Part shown: in pieces, positions 7,369 through 16,688 of the stretch
Numbering within the stretch: the stretch's first letter is position 1
How the letters are laid out: each line of letters starts with the position of its first letter
Source of the DNA: Sphaerisporangium fuscum
GTDB taxonomy: Bacteria; Actinomycetota; Actinomycetes; Streptosporangiales; Streptosporangiaceae
Length of the DNA stretch: 64,000 nt
Assembly (NCBI RefSeq): GCF_018531465.1
Contig: NZ_JAHDTF010000006.1
Location: forward strand, 1 to 64,000
Reading direction: 5' to 3'
Program-made: the position numbers and the translations under genes
Notes under the pieces: model-generated
The model's database searches: none
Seen by the model: the letters and a program-made list of their open reading frames with translations, nothing else
Told to the model about the DNA's origin: nothing

Positions 7369-7847
7369 TCGTAGAAACGGCCATCGTCCGCGAGATCGAC
7401 GCCGAGACCATCATCTCGCCCACAGCCACCGGACGACTGCTGGTCGACTCCAGCGACACCGGCGGCGCGCTGAGCACCATCAGGATGACGCTCGCCGAAG
7501 GCGCGGACGGCGCCGTGCCCCACCACCACGCCACCTCTACCGAGCTGTTCTACATCTTGGAGGGCAAGGCCCGCGTCCTGGCGGGCGAGGAGATCGTGAC
7601 ATTGGAGGCGGGCGACGTGGCGGCCGTGCCCCCGCTGATGCCCCACGCCTTCGCCGCCGCCCCCGGCCACACCGCCGACCTCCTCATCGTCGTCGCCCCC
7701 GGCATCCAGCGCTTCGAGTACTTCCGCCTGCTCGACCGCCTGCGCAGGGGTGAGGCCACCCTCGAGGAACTGCTGGCCGCCCAGGACGTGTACGACAACC
7801 ACTTCCTCGACAGCCCTGCCTGGACACGTGACCGCCAGCCGTCCTGA
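7359..7847 (+). CDS. Cupin-domain protein
   Basis: A 162-residue single-domain cupin. Metal-binding motif 1 is HHHATSTELFYILEGKARVL (HxHx...E...G) and motif 2 is AGDVAAVPPLMPHAFAA (G...PxxxxH). The C-terminal part (RFEYFRLLDRLRRGEATLEE) resembles cupins linked to quercetinase-like or small-molecule isomerase proteins, but no substrate can be given. The start overlaps the TetR gene by 10 bp, and the two DUF4267 genes follow after 28 bp. Confidence 0.8.
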   Translation: MSMIVETAIVREIDAETIISPTATGRLLVDSSDTGGALSTIRMTLAEGADGAVPHHHATSTELFYILEGKARVLAGEEIVTLEAGDVAAVPPLMPHAFAAAPGHTADLLIVVAPGIQRFEYFRLLDRLRRGEATLEELLAAQDVYDNHFLDSPAWTRDRQPS

Positions 7848-7875
7848 CCCGCACCAGCATTGAGGGAGATCCTTG

Positions 7876-8298
7876 ATGTCCGCAAAACTGCTATCTCATA
7901 CCAGGATCGGTATTTTTCTCGCTTTCGTCGGCGCCCTGTTCATCGGCTACGTCGGGGTGTGTTACCTGCTGGCCCCCCAATCGATGGCGCCCAACTTCGG
8001 CCTGCCGAGCTGGCCACATGGCGAGGGTGCGGGATTCCTGCCCGTCAAGGGGGCGCGGGACCTGACGTCCGGCCTGGTGATTCTCACGGTCCTGGTGACG
8101 GGCAACCGCCGCGTCCTGGGGTGGGTCATGCTGGCCACGGCGCTCACCCCGATCGGGGACATGTTCATCGTGCTGCTCTCCGGCGGAGAACCCGCAACCG
8201 CCTTCGGCGTGCACGGTGCCACTGCCGCGACGGTCATCCTTGCCGGTGGCCTCCTGCTCAGCGGTTCCCGAACCCGGTCACCGCAACCCGTCGCCTGA
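7876..8298 (+). CDS. DUF4267 membrane protein, copy 1
   Basis: 140 residues, with four predicted membrane segments: IGIFLAFVGALFIGYVGVCY, the helix after KGARDLTSGLVILTVLVTG, LGWVMLATALTPIGDMFIV and GVHGATAATVILAGGLLL. The pattern GLPSWPxGEGxGFLPVKGARD matches the DUF4267 family of small actinobacterial membrane proteins of unknown role. ATG 7876 has GAGGGAGATCC upstream. It lies 28 bp after the cupin and is probably part of the TetR-cupin operon. Confidence 0.75.
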   Translation: MSAKLLSHTRIGIFLAFVGALFIGYVGVCYLLAPQSMAPNFGLPSWPHGEGAGFLPVKGARDLTSGLVILTVLVTGNRRVLGWVMLATALTPIGDMFIVLLSGGEPATAFGVHGATAATVILAGGLLLSGSRTRSPQPVA

Positions 8299-8383
8299 CA
8301 GCCAACCCAACAGTGCAGATTCCGGCCCACAGGCTGGGCCATGGGGCTCACCAAGCTCACGAAGACTCGTAAGGAGAAGAACA

Positions 8384-8809
8384 ATGTCGCTGAAGAAGAT
8401 CAACACCGTCCTGGCCGCCGCCTTCATCCTCTTCATCCTCTGGTTCGGGACGGAGTACATCCTGAGCCCGGAGACGACGGCGCAGAGCTTCGGCCTGCCG
8501 AGCCCGCCGTCGGGCGACGGCGGCGGCTTCCTGATCGTCAAGGGAATCCGTGACGTCATCATGGGCCTGGTCCTGGGCATCCTGCTGGTGACGGGCCACC
8601 GCCGGGCGCTGGGCTGGGTGCTGCTGGTGGAGGCCCTCGCCGCGTATGGCGACATGATCACCGTGCTGGCCCACCACGGCTCCGTGGCCACCGCGCTCGG
8701 CGTCCACTGCCTGACCGCGACGCTGATGGTGGTCAACGGCCTGCTGATGATGCGCGAGACCCGCAAGGTCGCGGCCGCTCCGGCGGCGCCCGCCCCGCAG
8801 ACCGCCTGA
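8384..8809 (+). CDS. DUF4267 membrane protein, copy 2
   Basis: 141 residues; paralogue of the preceding gene. Shared landmarks are SPETTAQSFGLPSPPSGDGG, GFLIVKGIRDVIMGLVLG and a final GVHCLTATLMVVNGLLMM. Four membrane segments and a short Ala/Pro-rich cytoplasmic tail (KVAAAPAAPAPQTA). AAGGAG at 8371-8376 gives a good ribosome site. A strong terminator follows at 8832-8866, closing the TetR-cupin-DUF4267-DUF4267 unit. Confidence 0.75.
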   Translation: MSLKKINTVLAAAFILFILWFGTEYILSPETTAQSFGLPSPPSGDGGGFLIVKGIRDVIMGLVLGILLVTGHRRALGWVLLVEALAAYGDMITVLAHHGSVATALGVHCLTATLMVVNGLLMMRETRKVAAAPAAPAPQTA

Positions 8810-8831
8810 TTGTGCCGAGCGAGGCGCAATC

Positions 8832-8866
8832 GGCCGGGAAGGGCGCAGCCCGCGCCCTTCCCGGCC
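8832..8866. terminator. Strong stem-loop terminator
   Basis: Perfect 14-bp arms GGCCGGGAAGGGCG and CGCCCTTCCCGGCC with a 7-nt loop, 22 bp after the second DUF4267 gene. There is no T run, which is usual for high-GC actinomycetes. Confidence 0.8.
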
Positions 8867-8993
8867 CTCCACGACGGCGGCCAGGAACACCGCGACGGCA
8901 CTTACGAGCCGGCCTGAGCGGGGCGTCCCCGGCCCGTCGTCCTGTGTGGAAGGGTGCGTTCTACATCACCAGTGGGTGTGGGAGGACGTGCGG

Positions 8994-10619
8994 GTGTCCA
9001 GCGAGAAACTGAAGCCGCTTGAGGCGAGCGACCCGAAGAAGGTCGGTGGGTACCGGCTGCTGGCGCGGCTGGGGGCGGGCGGGATGGGTCGTGTCTACCT
9101 GGGCCGCTCGAAGGGCGGCCGGCCGGTCGCGGTCAAGGTGATCCACCCGCACCTGGCGGAGGACGCGCAGTTCCGGCGGCGGTTCGAGGCGGAGGTCGCC
9201 GCGGTGCGGCGGGTGGGGGGCATCCACACCGTGCAGGTGGTGGACGCCCGCGCCGACGCCGATCCGCCCTGGCTCGTGACCGAGTACATCGCGGGGCCGT
9301 CGCTGCAGGAGGCCGTCGGCGAGCACGGCGCGTTCTCCGTGGTGGCGATCGCGGGGCTCGGCGCGGGCCTGGCCGAAGGGCTGATGGCGATCCACGAGCG
9401 GGGCGTCGTCCACCGGGACCTCAAGCCCGGCAACGTGCTGCTCGCCCAGGACGGACCCCGCATCATCGACTTCGGCATCGCACGCGCGCTCGACGTCACC
9501 TCGCAGACCACCCGCACCAGCGTGGTCGGCACGCCCGGGTTCATGTCGCCCGAGCAGCTTCGGGGCCGCGAGGTCGGGCCGGCCAGTGACGTGTTCTGCC
9601 TGGCTGCCGTGCTGGCCTTCGCCGCCACCGGCCGGCGGCCCTTCGGCGACGGCCCGATCGAGGCCCTCGGCTACCGCGTCGTCAACGAGGAACCCGACTT
9701 GACCGGCGTGCCGGCGCCGCTGCTCCCGCTGATCGCGTCCGGCCTGGAGAAGGATCCGGAAGACCGGCCCGGCCTCGAGGCGTTCCTCGAACATTGCTCC
9801 GTGCTCGCCGAGGACGGGGACGCTCCGCTGCCGGAGCCCGTCAGCACGATGATCGCCACGCGGGTGGCGGAGACCGCGGTGCTGGCGCCCCCGCCGCAGG
9901 ACGCGCCGGGGGACGGCCGGCGGTTTCCGCCGCTCGGACGAATGAAGCTCCCGGTGGCCGCGGTCGTGGGCGTCCTGCTGGTCGCATTCGCCGCCTGGGC
10001 CATCGGGCACGACGGAAACGCACCGGTCACCCCCAAGGCCATCGCCACTCCCAAGCGGACCCCGACTTCCCCGACGCCCGCGCCTCAGCCGTCCGAGACC
10101 GCGAGCGCCACCGACAGTGCCACCCCCACCCCCACATCCGATCCCACCCGCAAGGCGTTCGAGAAGATCTCGGCGGGCGACTGCCTCGACGCCTACGAGC
10201 GTCCGTCCGGCGAGTGGAGCAGGAGCAAGCCGCGCGCGGTCGGCTGCGGCCGCTCCGACGCCCACCTGAAGGTGCTCAAGGTGGTCGACGACTCCTCCGA
10301 GTGCAACAGGCACGGCGCGGATCTGGACGGAGAACTGTGGTGGACCTACGGCGAGGACGCGAACGAGATCGCCCTCTGCGTGCAGCGGCAGTTCCGCACG
10401 GGTGACTGTTTCCTGGCCACAAAGGGTGAGAACGAGAACTCGGTCGCCATCAGCAACGCGGATCTGATGACGTCGTGGCCGTGCGGGGCCGGCTCCGCTC
10501 CAGGGGAGTACGACTTCGTCCTCCGTATCACCGCGTTCACCAGTGGCGCCTGCCCTCCGGGCGGCAGAAGGGTCCACTGGGAGGTCCGAGGCCGCACCCT
10601 CTGCACCCGCATAGTCTGA
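8994..10619 (+). CDS. Membrane Ser/Thr protein kinase with cysteine-rich extracellular domain
   Basis: 541 residues from GTG 8994, chosen because GGGAGGA lies 7 nt upstream. The kinase domain is complete: P-loop LGAGGMGRVYLG, Lys in VAVKVI, catalytic HRDLKPGNVLL, DFGIA and the activation segment GTPGFMSPEQ. One membrane segment (LPVAAVVGVLLVAFAAWAIG, about 318-337) is followed by a Thr/Pro/Ser-rich linker. An outside domain of about 150 residues with eight or more Cys (AGDCLDAY, GCGRSDAHLKVLKVVDD, CNRHG, CVQRQFRTGDC) resembles septum-formation/LppU-like regions rather than PASTA repeats. It probably senses an envelope signal. It stands alone after a terminator. Confidence 0.85.
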   Translation: MSSEKLKPLEASDPKKVGGYRLLARLGAGGMGRVYLGRSKGGRPVAVKVIHPHLAEDAQFRRRFEAEVAAVRRVGGIHTVQVVDARADADPPWLVTEYIAGPSLQEAVGEHGAFSVVAIAGLGAGLAEGLMAIHERGVVHRDLKPGNVLLAQDGPRIIDFGIARALDVTSQTTRTSVVGTPGFMSPEQLRGREVGPASDVFCLAAVLAFAATGRRPFGDGPIEALGYRVVNEEPDLTGVPAPLLPLIASGLEKDPEDRPGLEAFLEHCSVLAEDGDAPLPEPVSTMIATRVAETAVLAPPPQDAPGDGRRFPPLGRMKLPVAAVVGVLLVAFAAWAIGHDGNAPVTPKAIATPKRTPTSPTPAPQPSETASATDSATPTPTSDPTRKAFEKISAGDCLDAYERPSGEWSRSKPRAVGCGRSDAHLKVLKVVDDSSECNRHGADLDGELWWTYGEDANEIALCVQRQFRTGDCFLATKGENENSVAISNADLMTSWPCGAGSAPGEYDFVLRITAFTSGACPPGGRRVHWEVRGRTLCTRIV

Positions 10620-10684
10620 CCACGCCCCCGGGTGGGGCCTCCCGGTCGGCCATGATGGCCGGCCCTGGTGATGAGGAGCGAGCA

Positions 10685-11001
10685 CGCGTCACCAGCGGGA
10701 CGGGAGACCGGCCGCTCAAGAGCTGGTGGCGCCTGGCGACCTTGCCGGGCAGGTCGCCCAGGTCTACCGCAACGTGGCCAGGGCGCTCGATGCGGCAGGG
10801 GCGACGTTTCACGACGTCGTCCGCTTCACGTGGTATGCCGCGGGTTGGAAGAGGGAGATGTACGACGCTTTCAACGCGGGCGTCGAGCAGGCGGCGCGCG
10901 AGTTCGACCTCGCCACGCCGCCGGCCGCGCTGATCGGGGTCGACATCCTCTTCGAACCCGGCATCCTCGTCGAGGCCGAGGTCACCGCGATCATCGACTG
11001 A
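10685..11001 (+). pseudogene. RidA-family protein, truncated and frameshifted
   Basis: Reads RVTSGTGDRP, then in another frame AAQELVAPGDLAGQVAQVYR ... ALDAAGATFHDVVRFTWYAA ... FDLATPPAALIGVDILFEPG ... VEAEVTAIID. This is the middle and end of a RidA/YjgF enamine deaminase. The family has about 130 residues; the first strand and the SHA region are missing, and a one-base slip divides GDRP from AAQEL. A shorter protein from GTG 10726 (91 residues) is possible but would lack half of the fold. Confidence 0.6.
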
Positions 11002-11906
11002 GCCGGCTCCGGCCGCCTCACCGACCGTCGTTGGGGCGACTCTCAGAGTGCGTATCGCTGTCGGGCGTCGGCGCGTGGAGCACGCCGGAACCGGTGCCCG
11101 GCCCAGCGGCATGGAGCGGCCGCCGGAACCGACGACCGCAGAGAAGCCGTCCAGGGACTCGGCCGGGGTGATCGCCGCCACCTCATCGGTCAGCCCCTCG
11201 GCCGGGGCCGGATCTCGAACTCGGGCCGGACGTGGGGCGGGTGGAGATCTTCTCGCTGGAGATCTTGTCGCGGTCGATTCGCGCTTCAGGGCGTCCAGTC
11301 GGGACTGGAGCTCCTGGGTGGGGGAGAAGCGATCAGCCTCACGGGTGACGTCGGCGGCGAATACAGCGCCTTCGCGCGGCTGAGGCGTCGGCCAAGCCCG
11401 AATCCTTTCACAAACATTTCTCAGAACCACATGGCTGGAGGACTTGAGTGAGAACGAGTTATGGGAAGGATTCGAGGGTGTCGGCCGTCCCATGAGGCGT
11501 GTTGGTGATCTTCTCCCGGAATCACTCGCTTGTTGGATACGTGCCGGGCCCGCTGTGATGAGGGGTCACGTCTGGGCCGAGCGGCGGGCGGACATTCACT
11601 GGTCGAGCCGGAGTTGCACTGCCCTGGGATGGAGTGTTAGCGTCACCGACGTCCGGTTGATCATCTCCCGGACTGTCTGCGTCCTAGCGATCCATCGGGA
11701 GCCTCGAGAACAAACGAACACCATGAAGAACCTTGATCGATAATCCCGTGACCGGGTGGATCAGGGTTGAGAGGGCCGAGTAGGCCGGTTCGCGTCGGGT
11801 TCACACCTGACCAATCCCATCTCCATCGCCCATTCAGGGCCGATGTTCTTCTTCCGTTCGTTCGCAGGCTCCGCTGGGGCTTGCTTCCCTGATCGCAAGG
11901 ATCTTC
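11002..11906. other. 905 bp without a recognisable gene
   Basis: No family could be recognised on either strand. A long open stretch on the minus strand (about 11050-11490) reads like protein in places (TQELQSRLDALKRES, GLTDEVAAITPAESLDGFSA) and could be a remnant. A plus-strand reading from TTG 11444 has GGAGGA upstream and begins MSENELWEGFEG, but its composition becomes unconvincing. The last about 250 bp before the efflux gene are lower in coding signal and probably hold its promoter. Confidence 0.4.
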
Positions 11907-13310
11907 GTGACTTCCCGTTCTTCCGCACCTGCCGTGACCGCGACGGCCGGTACGACCACAGTCGTGGTCCTCTTGATGGCAGCGGTCTTCCTGTCCCTGC
12001 TCGACTCGCAGATCGTCGCCACCGCGCTGCCCCGCATCGTCGCCGACCTTGGCGGCTTGGACCAGTTCGCCTGGGTCACCACCGGGTACCTCATCGCCGG
12101 CAGCGCCGCCGTTCCCGTCTACGGCAAGCTCGGTGACCTGTTCGGCCGCAAGCGCGTCTTCCTCATCTCGATCCTGGTCTTCTTGGCCGGCTCGGCTGCT
12201 TGCGGCCTGGCCCAGACCATGACGCAACTGATCGCTTTCCGCGTCATCCAGGGCATCGGCAGCGGCGGCCTGTTCATCTCGGTCCTGTCCATCCTCGGCG
12301 AGATGTTCACTCCTCAGCAGGGCGCCCGCTACTACGGCTGGTTCTCGCTGACCTTCGGCGCCGCGTCCCTGACCGGCCCGACCATCGGCGGCCTGCTCAC
12401 CGGCACGGCCGGCTGGCGCTCGATCTTCCTGGTCAACCTGCCCCTTGGCGCACTCGTCGTGGCCGTCATCTCGATCCGGCTGCACCTGCCCGCCCAGCGC
12501 GAACAGGCCCGAATCGACTACCTCGGCGTCATCCTCCTGGCCGCCGCGATCGTCGCGGTGAACCTGCTCACCACCTGGGCCGGCACCGCTTACGCCTGGA
12601 CCTCCCCGGTCACCCTCGGCCTGGCCGCCGCCTGCGTGCTGTTGCCGGTGCTGTTCGTGCTCGTCCAGCGCCGCGCAGCAGACCCGGTCATCCCTTTGCG
12701 CCTGTTCCGCGACCGCACGTTCTCCATCGTCGTGGCGGTCGGCTTCATCGCCGGGTTCCTCGGCCTGGGCATCGTCAACTACCTGGTGCTCTGGCTGCAG
12801 GCCGTCCTGTCCCTCAGCATCCAGACCTCCGGCTACCTGCTCACCGTGATGATGCTCGGCGTCGTGCTCACCTCCTACGTCTCCACCAAGCTGATCGCCC
12901 GCGCCGGCTCCTACCACCGCCATCCCATCGCGAGCATGGCCCTGTTCGCGCTGACCGGCCTGCTGTGCGCGGCCATCGACGCCGGCCCGGTGCTCGCGAC
13001 CGTGTTCCTGCTGCTGTTCGGCATCGCCGGCGGACTCAACTCCCAAGCCCTGAGCCTGGCCGCCCGCAATGCCGCCGGCCGTGACGACATCGGCGCCGTC
13101 CAGGGCACCGCCACCACGGCCCGGCAGATGGGCACCGCGCTGGGCACCTCCTTCTTCGCCGCCCTCGTGACCAGCAGGCTTCCGGCCCAGCCTGGCCCGG
13201 CCGCCTACGCCGACGCGCTGCACCTGGTCTTCCTCGCGATCATCCCGATCGCGCTGATCGGGCTGGCCCTGTCTCTGTTCCTCCCTGACGTCAAGCTCTC
13301 CCGTTCCTGA
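11907..13310 (+). CDS. MFS multidrug efflux transporter (DHA2/EmrB-QacA type)
   Basis: 467 residues, a proton-driven drug exporter with about 14 membrane segments. Family marks are LLDSQIVATALPRIVADLGG in segment 1, GKLGDLFGRKRVFLISI (motif A), RVIQGIGSGGLF and GPTIGGLL (motif C). The GTG start has AAGGATCTTC before it. The NmrA-type gene follows after 21 bp in the same direction, so the two are probably co-transcribed. No adjacent regulator is seen; the 900 bp upstream lack one. Confidence 0.85.
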   Translation: MTSRSSAPAVTATAGTTTVVVLLMAAVFLSLLDSQIVATALPRIVADLGGLDQFAWVTTGYLIAGSAAVPVYGKLGDLFGRKRVFLISILVFLAGSAACGLAQTMTQLIAFRVIQGIGSGGLFISVLSILGEMFTPQQGARYYGWFSLTFGAASLTGPTIGGLLTGTAGWRSIFLVNLPLGALVVAVISIRLHLPAQREQARIDYLGVILLAAAIVAVNLLTTWAGTAYAWTSPVTLGLAAACVLLPVLFVLVQRRAADPVIPLRLFRDRTFSIVVAVGFIAGFLGLGIVNYLVLWLQAVLSLSIQTSGYLLTVMMLGVVLTSYVSTKLIARAGSYHRHPIASMALFALTGLLCAAIDAGPVLATVFLLLFGIAGGLNSQALSLAARNAAGRDDIGAVQGTATTARQMGTALGTSFFAALVTSRLPAQPGPAAYADALHLVFLAIIPIALIGLALSLFLPDVKLSRS

Positions 13311-13331
13311 ACCCCGAGAAAGGACCCTCAC

Positions 13332-14180
13332 ATGATCCTCGTCACCGGTGCCACCGGCACCGTCGGCTCCGAGCTCCTCGCCCTGCTCGCCGACCGGAAC
13401 ATCCCCGTCCGGGCCATGACCCGCGACCCCGCCAAGGCCGCCTTCCCCGCCGGCGTCGAGGTCGCCACCGGCGACTTCGACCGGCCCGACAGCCTCGACG
13501 CCGCCCTCGACGGCGTCGAGCAGGTCTTCGTCCTGCCGCCCGGCTACGGCCCCGACGGCCCCGTCCAGGAACGGAACCTGGCCGCCGCGGCGGTCCGGGC
13601 CGGCGTCTCCCATCTGGTCAAGCTGTCCACCAGCGGCGTCACCTTCGACGCCACCGACCCCATCAGCACCGGCCACCGGCTCGGCGAACAGGTCATCATG
13701 GATTCCGGCCTGCCGTGGACGATGCTGCGCCCCGGCACCTTCATGACCTACCTGTACGGCTACGCCCCGGCCATCGCCGCCGAGCACACCATGTACGTCA
13801 CCGAAGGCGACCCCGTCTCCGCGATGATCCATCCCCGCGACATCGCCGCCGTCGCCGCGCACGTCCTCACCACGCCCGGCCACGACGGCCAGGCCTACAC
13901 CCTCACCGGCGGTCAGGCCCTCTCGCCCCGGGACCAGGCCGACATCGTCGGCCGGATCCTCGGCCAGCCGATCAAGCTCATCGAACGCACTCCAGCCGAG
14001 ACCCAGGCGGAATTCGACCGCCTCGGCTGGTCGGGACCTCGTCTGGAGGCGCTGCTGGAGCTCAAGCGCCAGTCGACCGCCTGGGACCGGAAGATCTTCG
14101 ACACCGTCGAAAGGCTCACCGGCACGCCGCCGCTGACCCTCCACGACTGGGTCCGCGAGAACATCCACATCTTCCGGTAA
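13332..14180 (+). CDS. NmrA-like NAD(P)-binding protein (atypical SDR)
   Basis: 282 residues. N-terminal Rossmann motif MILVTGATGTVGSELLALLA, then the NmrA-type pattern PVRAMTRDPAKAAFPAGVEV, GDFDRPDSLDAALDGVEQVF and LSTSGVTFDAT. The NmrA/QOR2-like family lacks the Y-x3-K pair of classical SDRs and can act as a redox sensor or a reductase; which one cannot be read here. AGAAAGGACCCTCAC gives the ribosome site. It lies 21 bp downstream of the efflux pump and shares its operon. Confidence 0.8.
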   Translation: MILVTGATGTVGSELLALLADRNIPVRAMTRDPAKAAFPAGVEVATGDFDRPDSLDAALDGVEQVFVLPPGYGPDGPVQERNLAAAAVRAGVSHLVKLSTSGVTFDATDPISTGHRLGEQVIMDSGLPWTMLRPGTFMTYLYGYAPAIAAEHTMYVTEGDPVSAMIHPRDIAAVAAHVLTTPGHDGQAYTLTGGQALSPRDQADIVGRILGQPIKLIERTPAETQAEFDRLGWSGPRLEALLELKRQSTAWDRKIFDTVERLTGTPPLTLHDWVRENIHIFR

Positions 14181-14262
14181 CGAGGTCGGCCCGACGCAGG
14201 CCGTGCTGCCGGCGATCCTGCATCGACCTCGGATCGGGCCTGAAGGCGATCGCGAGGCCCGG

Positions 14263-14925
14263 TCACGCGACCAGGCTCAGCCAGGCCGCCGCGAGTGCGG
14301 CGTGACCGGCCGGCGTCGGGTGCACACCGTCCTCGGCCCAGTACTCCGGCCCGGTCGTCGCGGCGAGTTCGGCGAACATGCCGTCGGCGGCGAGCAGGTG
14401 CGCGCCGTACTTGCGGGCGAGCTCGCGCACGACCTGGATCTTCGGGTCCAGGTCGGCGCGCCACTCCTTCCGCTCCGCTTCGCCGATGTGCACGTCGCCG
14501 ACCTGGACAAGGCCGCGGATCGGCAGGAGGAACGGCTCGATGAGGATCAGCTCCGTGCCCGCCTCGGCGAGGGGCGCGAGCAGGCCGTCGTAACCTGCCG
14601 CGAAGTCCTCCGCGGGGATCACGTAGCCGTCCGGGTCGTAGCTGTGCCAGCCCATGTCATTGCCGCCGACGAGGATCGACACCACGTCCGGGCGCGCGTC
14701 GAGCACGTCCGCCTGCCAGCGGGGTCCGAGGTCCATCACCTTGTCGCCCGCGATCCCGGTGTTCAGCCAGGTCACGGGCCGGTCCGGGTGCCGGAGGCCC
14801 CACTCGCCCGCGACGCGCAGCGGGTAGCAGAACCCGAGGCCGTGTTCGCTCTCCGACCGCTGGCAGTCGATGATCGAATCGCCGGTGAACATCACGGTGC
14901 TTCCCGGTCGGAGGGTGATCGTCAT
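14263..14925 (-). CDS. SGNH/GDSL-family esterase
   Basis: 220 residues, no signal peptide, so cytosolic. Block I MFTGDSIIDCQR holds the nucleophile Ser (GDSI), block II Gly is in NTGIAGDKV, block III is VGGNDM and block V is EDGVHPTPAGHAALA with catalytic Asp and His. All four SGNH blocks are intact, so a working lipase/esterase or acyl hydrolase is expected; the substrate is unknown. AAGGAG lies 5 nt before the ATG. It is separate from the monooxygenase gene upstream (190 bp). Confidence 0.85.
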   Translation of the reverse strand: MTITLRPGSTVMFTGDSIIDCQRSESEHGLGFCYPLRVAGEWGLRHPDRPVTWLNTGIAGDKVMDLGPRWQADVLDARPDVVSILVGGNDMGWHSYDPDGYVIPAEDFAAGYDGLLAPLAEAGTELILIEPFLLPIRGLVQVGDVHIGEAERKEWRADLDPKIQVVRELARKYGAHLLAADGMFAELAATTGPEYWAEDGVHPTPAGHAALAAAWLSLVA

Positions 14926-15115
14926 GTGTGCTCCTTGAAATCGGTTGAGGAGAGGAAAGGGGGATTGCCGGCCTCGCCGTTCAGGCGGCTCGCGATCCCA
15001 TCTCGGGCGGGGCGTGGAAAGCCGGTACCGGCTGCGCCATGGATGCGGGAACGGCAGCATCGTGATTCACTTGCGCGCCCTTGTAGCGTCCACGGCAGCG
15101 ACAAGGACGCGGAGC

Positions 15116-16624
15116 TCAGATCGCCGGGCTACCGAACCAACGGCCGGCGGCCCGCTCGAACGCTTCACGATCAGGGTCTCGATCGCCTGCCCAGGCGACC
15201 ACGCCGTCGGGTCGGACGAGCACGGCACCCGATCCGAGGTCGTCTATCGCCGGCCCGGCCGCATACCGGATCCGGCCCTCCCAGCCCATCGCTGAACCGC
15301 GCAGGCGTCGGTCGAGGCTGAAATCGAGCGCGACGCCTCGTCCCTCCCGCATCAGATCGCCGAGGCGGGTGCCGTCCTGAAGACGAAGGTCCGGGGCGTT
15401 GCGGCCGACCAGCGGCTGCTCGCTGCCAAGGTCGTAGCGGATCGACGACCCCGATACCTTCTCGAACACGTAGGTCGTTCCGTCACGGGTCCCGATCAGG
15501 TCGCGGACCACTCCTTGGATGGCCTGGGCATGCGCGTCCGGCCGCATGACCGCCGTCTGGGCGCGCGTCCAGTCCAGCGCCCAGGCGCCGACGGGGTGGC
15601 GCTCGCGGGTGTAGGTGTCGAGCAGCCCGTCCGGCGCGTGCCCATGCACGGTCGCCGCGAGCTTCCATCCCAGGTTCATGGCGTCACCGATGCCGAGGTT
15701 GAGTCCCTGCGCTCCGAGAGGAGAGTGGATGTGAGCGGCGTCGCCGGCGAGCAGGACACGTCCCTGCCGGTAGGTCGTCGTCTGCATCGCCCGATCGGTG
15801 AAGCTCGAGGCGAGATGGACGTCGCTCAGCGTCACGTCGGTGCCGGACACGCGGCGCAGGACCGCCTGGAGATGGTCGCGAGCCGGCCGCTGCGAGCGAT
15901 CGAACGCGCCGCCGTCGAACTCCAGCATGCCGACGTACCCCTTCGCGGGCGTCCGGAGGTACATGCCCGCCGGCGTCAGGTTGAACCCGGGGCGCAGCTT
16001 CTCGGGATCGGTGACGGTGGCGAGCACGACGTAGCCGGTGAACTGCGGCTCGGTGCCGACGAAGTCGAAGCCTGCGAGCCCGCGCACCGTGCTGCGTCCG
16101 CCGTCGCAGCCGACGAGCCAGCGCGCCGCGTACTCGTGCTCGCCGGCTCGCGCGACCACGAGCTCGTCGCCCTGCGCGATGGCCGAGACCGTGACGCCGC
16201 GCCTGACCTCCACGCCGAGCATGGACGCCCGCTCGGACAGCACCGTCTCGACCGCTTCGAGGTCGGTCATCACGCCCTCCGTCGCCGGACTGGGAAGCCG
16301 GAAGGGCAGGGCGGCGAGGTCGACGTTGGCCGGATCGAGCATCATGCCGGCGAAGTGGCCCACACTACGAGGGGATGCCACCTCGTCCCCGCCGGGATGA
16401 TCGTCGACGCCCGACGCCTTCAGCAGCGAGTGCAGCATCCCGCGGCGGTGGAACGCCTCGACCGACGTGGCGGACAGGCCCCGCATCCCGAGCGGGTCCG
16501 CCTTCCACGGGGAGCGGGGCTCCGGCTCCCGCTCGAGCACCAGGACAGAGCAGCCCGCGAGACCAAGCTCGCAGGCAAGGAACAGACCAACCGGGCCGGC
16601 CCCCACGATCACTACGTCATGCAC
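15116..16624 (-). CDS. FAD-dependent aromatic monooxygenase (class A)
   Basis: 502 residues from GTG 16624, preceded by GGAAGGGAAG at proper distance. The FAD motif VVIVGAGPVGLFLACELGLA, the middle GD block [20 protein letters not shown] and [20 protein letters not shown] are those of PHBH-fold hydroxylases of the tetracenomycin/pentachlorophenol type. A thioredoxin-like C-terminal part ends VLVRPDGVVAWAGDRDPDRE. It adds one oxygen atom to an aromatic ring using NADPH and FAD. It is transcribed away from the SARP-like regulator, whose candidate heptamer sites lie in the shared gap. Confidence 0.85.
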   Translation of the reverse strand: MHDVVIVGAGPVGLFLACELGLAGCSVLVLEREPEPRSPWKADPLGMRGLSATSVEAFHRRGMLHSLLKASGVDDHPGGDEVASPRSVGHFAGMMLDPANVDLAALPFRLPSPATEGVMTDLEAVETVLSERASMLGVEVRRGVTVSAIAQGDELVVARAGEHEYAARWLVGCDGGRSTVRGLAGFDFVGTEPQFTGYVVLATVTDPEKLRPGFNLTPAGMYLRTPAKGYVGMLEFDGGAFDRSQRPARDHLQAVLRRVSGTDVTLSDVHLASSFTDRAMQTTTYRQGRVLLAGDAAHIHSPLGAQGLNLGIGDAMNLGWKLAATVHGHAPDGLLDTYTRERHPVGAWALDWTRAQTAVMRPDAHAQAIQGVVRDLIGTRDGTTYVFEKVSGSSIRYDLGSEQPLVGRNAPDLRLQDGTRLGDLMREGRGVALDFSLDRRLRGSAMGWEGRIRYAAGPAIDDLGSGAVLVRPDGVVAWAGDRDPDREAFERAAGRWFGSPAI

Positions 16625-16688
16625 GAGAACTTCCCTTCCGAAGCTCGCCTTCCTGTTCTCTTCAGGCACGCAAAGACTGAAGCGGGCC

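Noticed and set aside
11661-14168. Long minus-strand reading frame opposite the efflux and NmrA genes
   Set aside because: It is a high-GC shadow: low-complexity Gly/Glu/Asp/Gln repeats without domains, and the plus-strand genes are clear.
14181-14231. Inverted repeat CGAGGTCG / CGACCTCG after the NmrA-type gene as terminator
   Set aside because: Arms are only 8 bp with a loop of about 35 bases; too weak to call.
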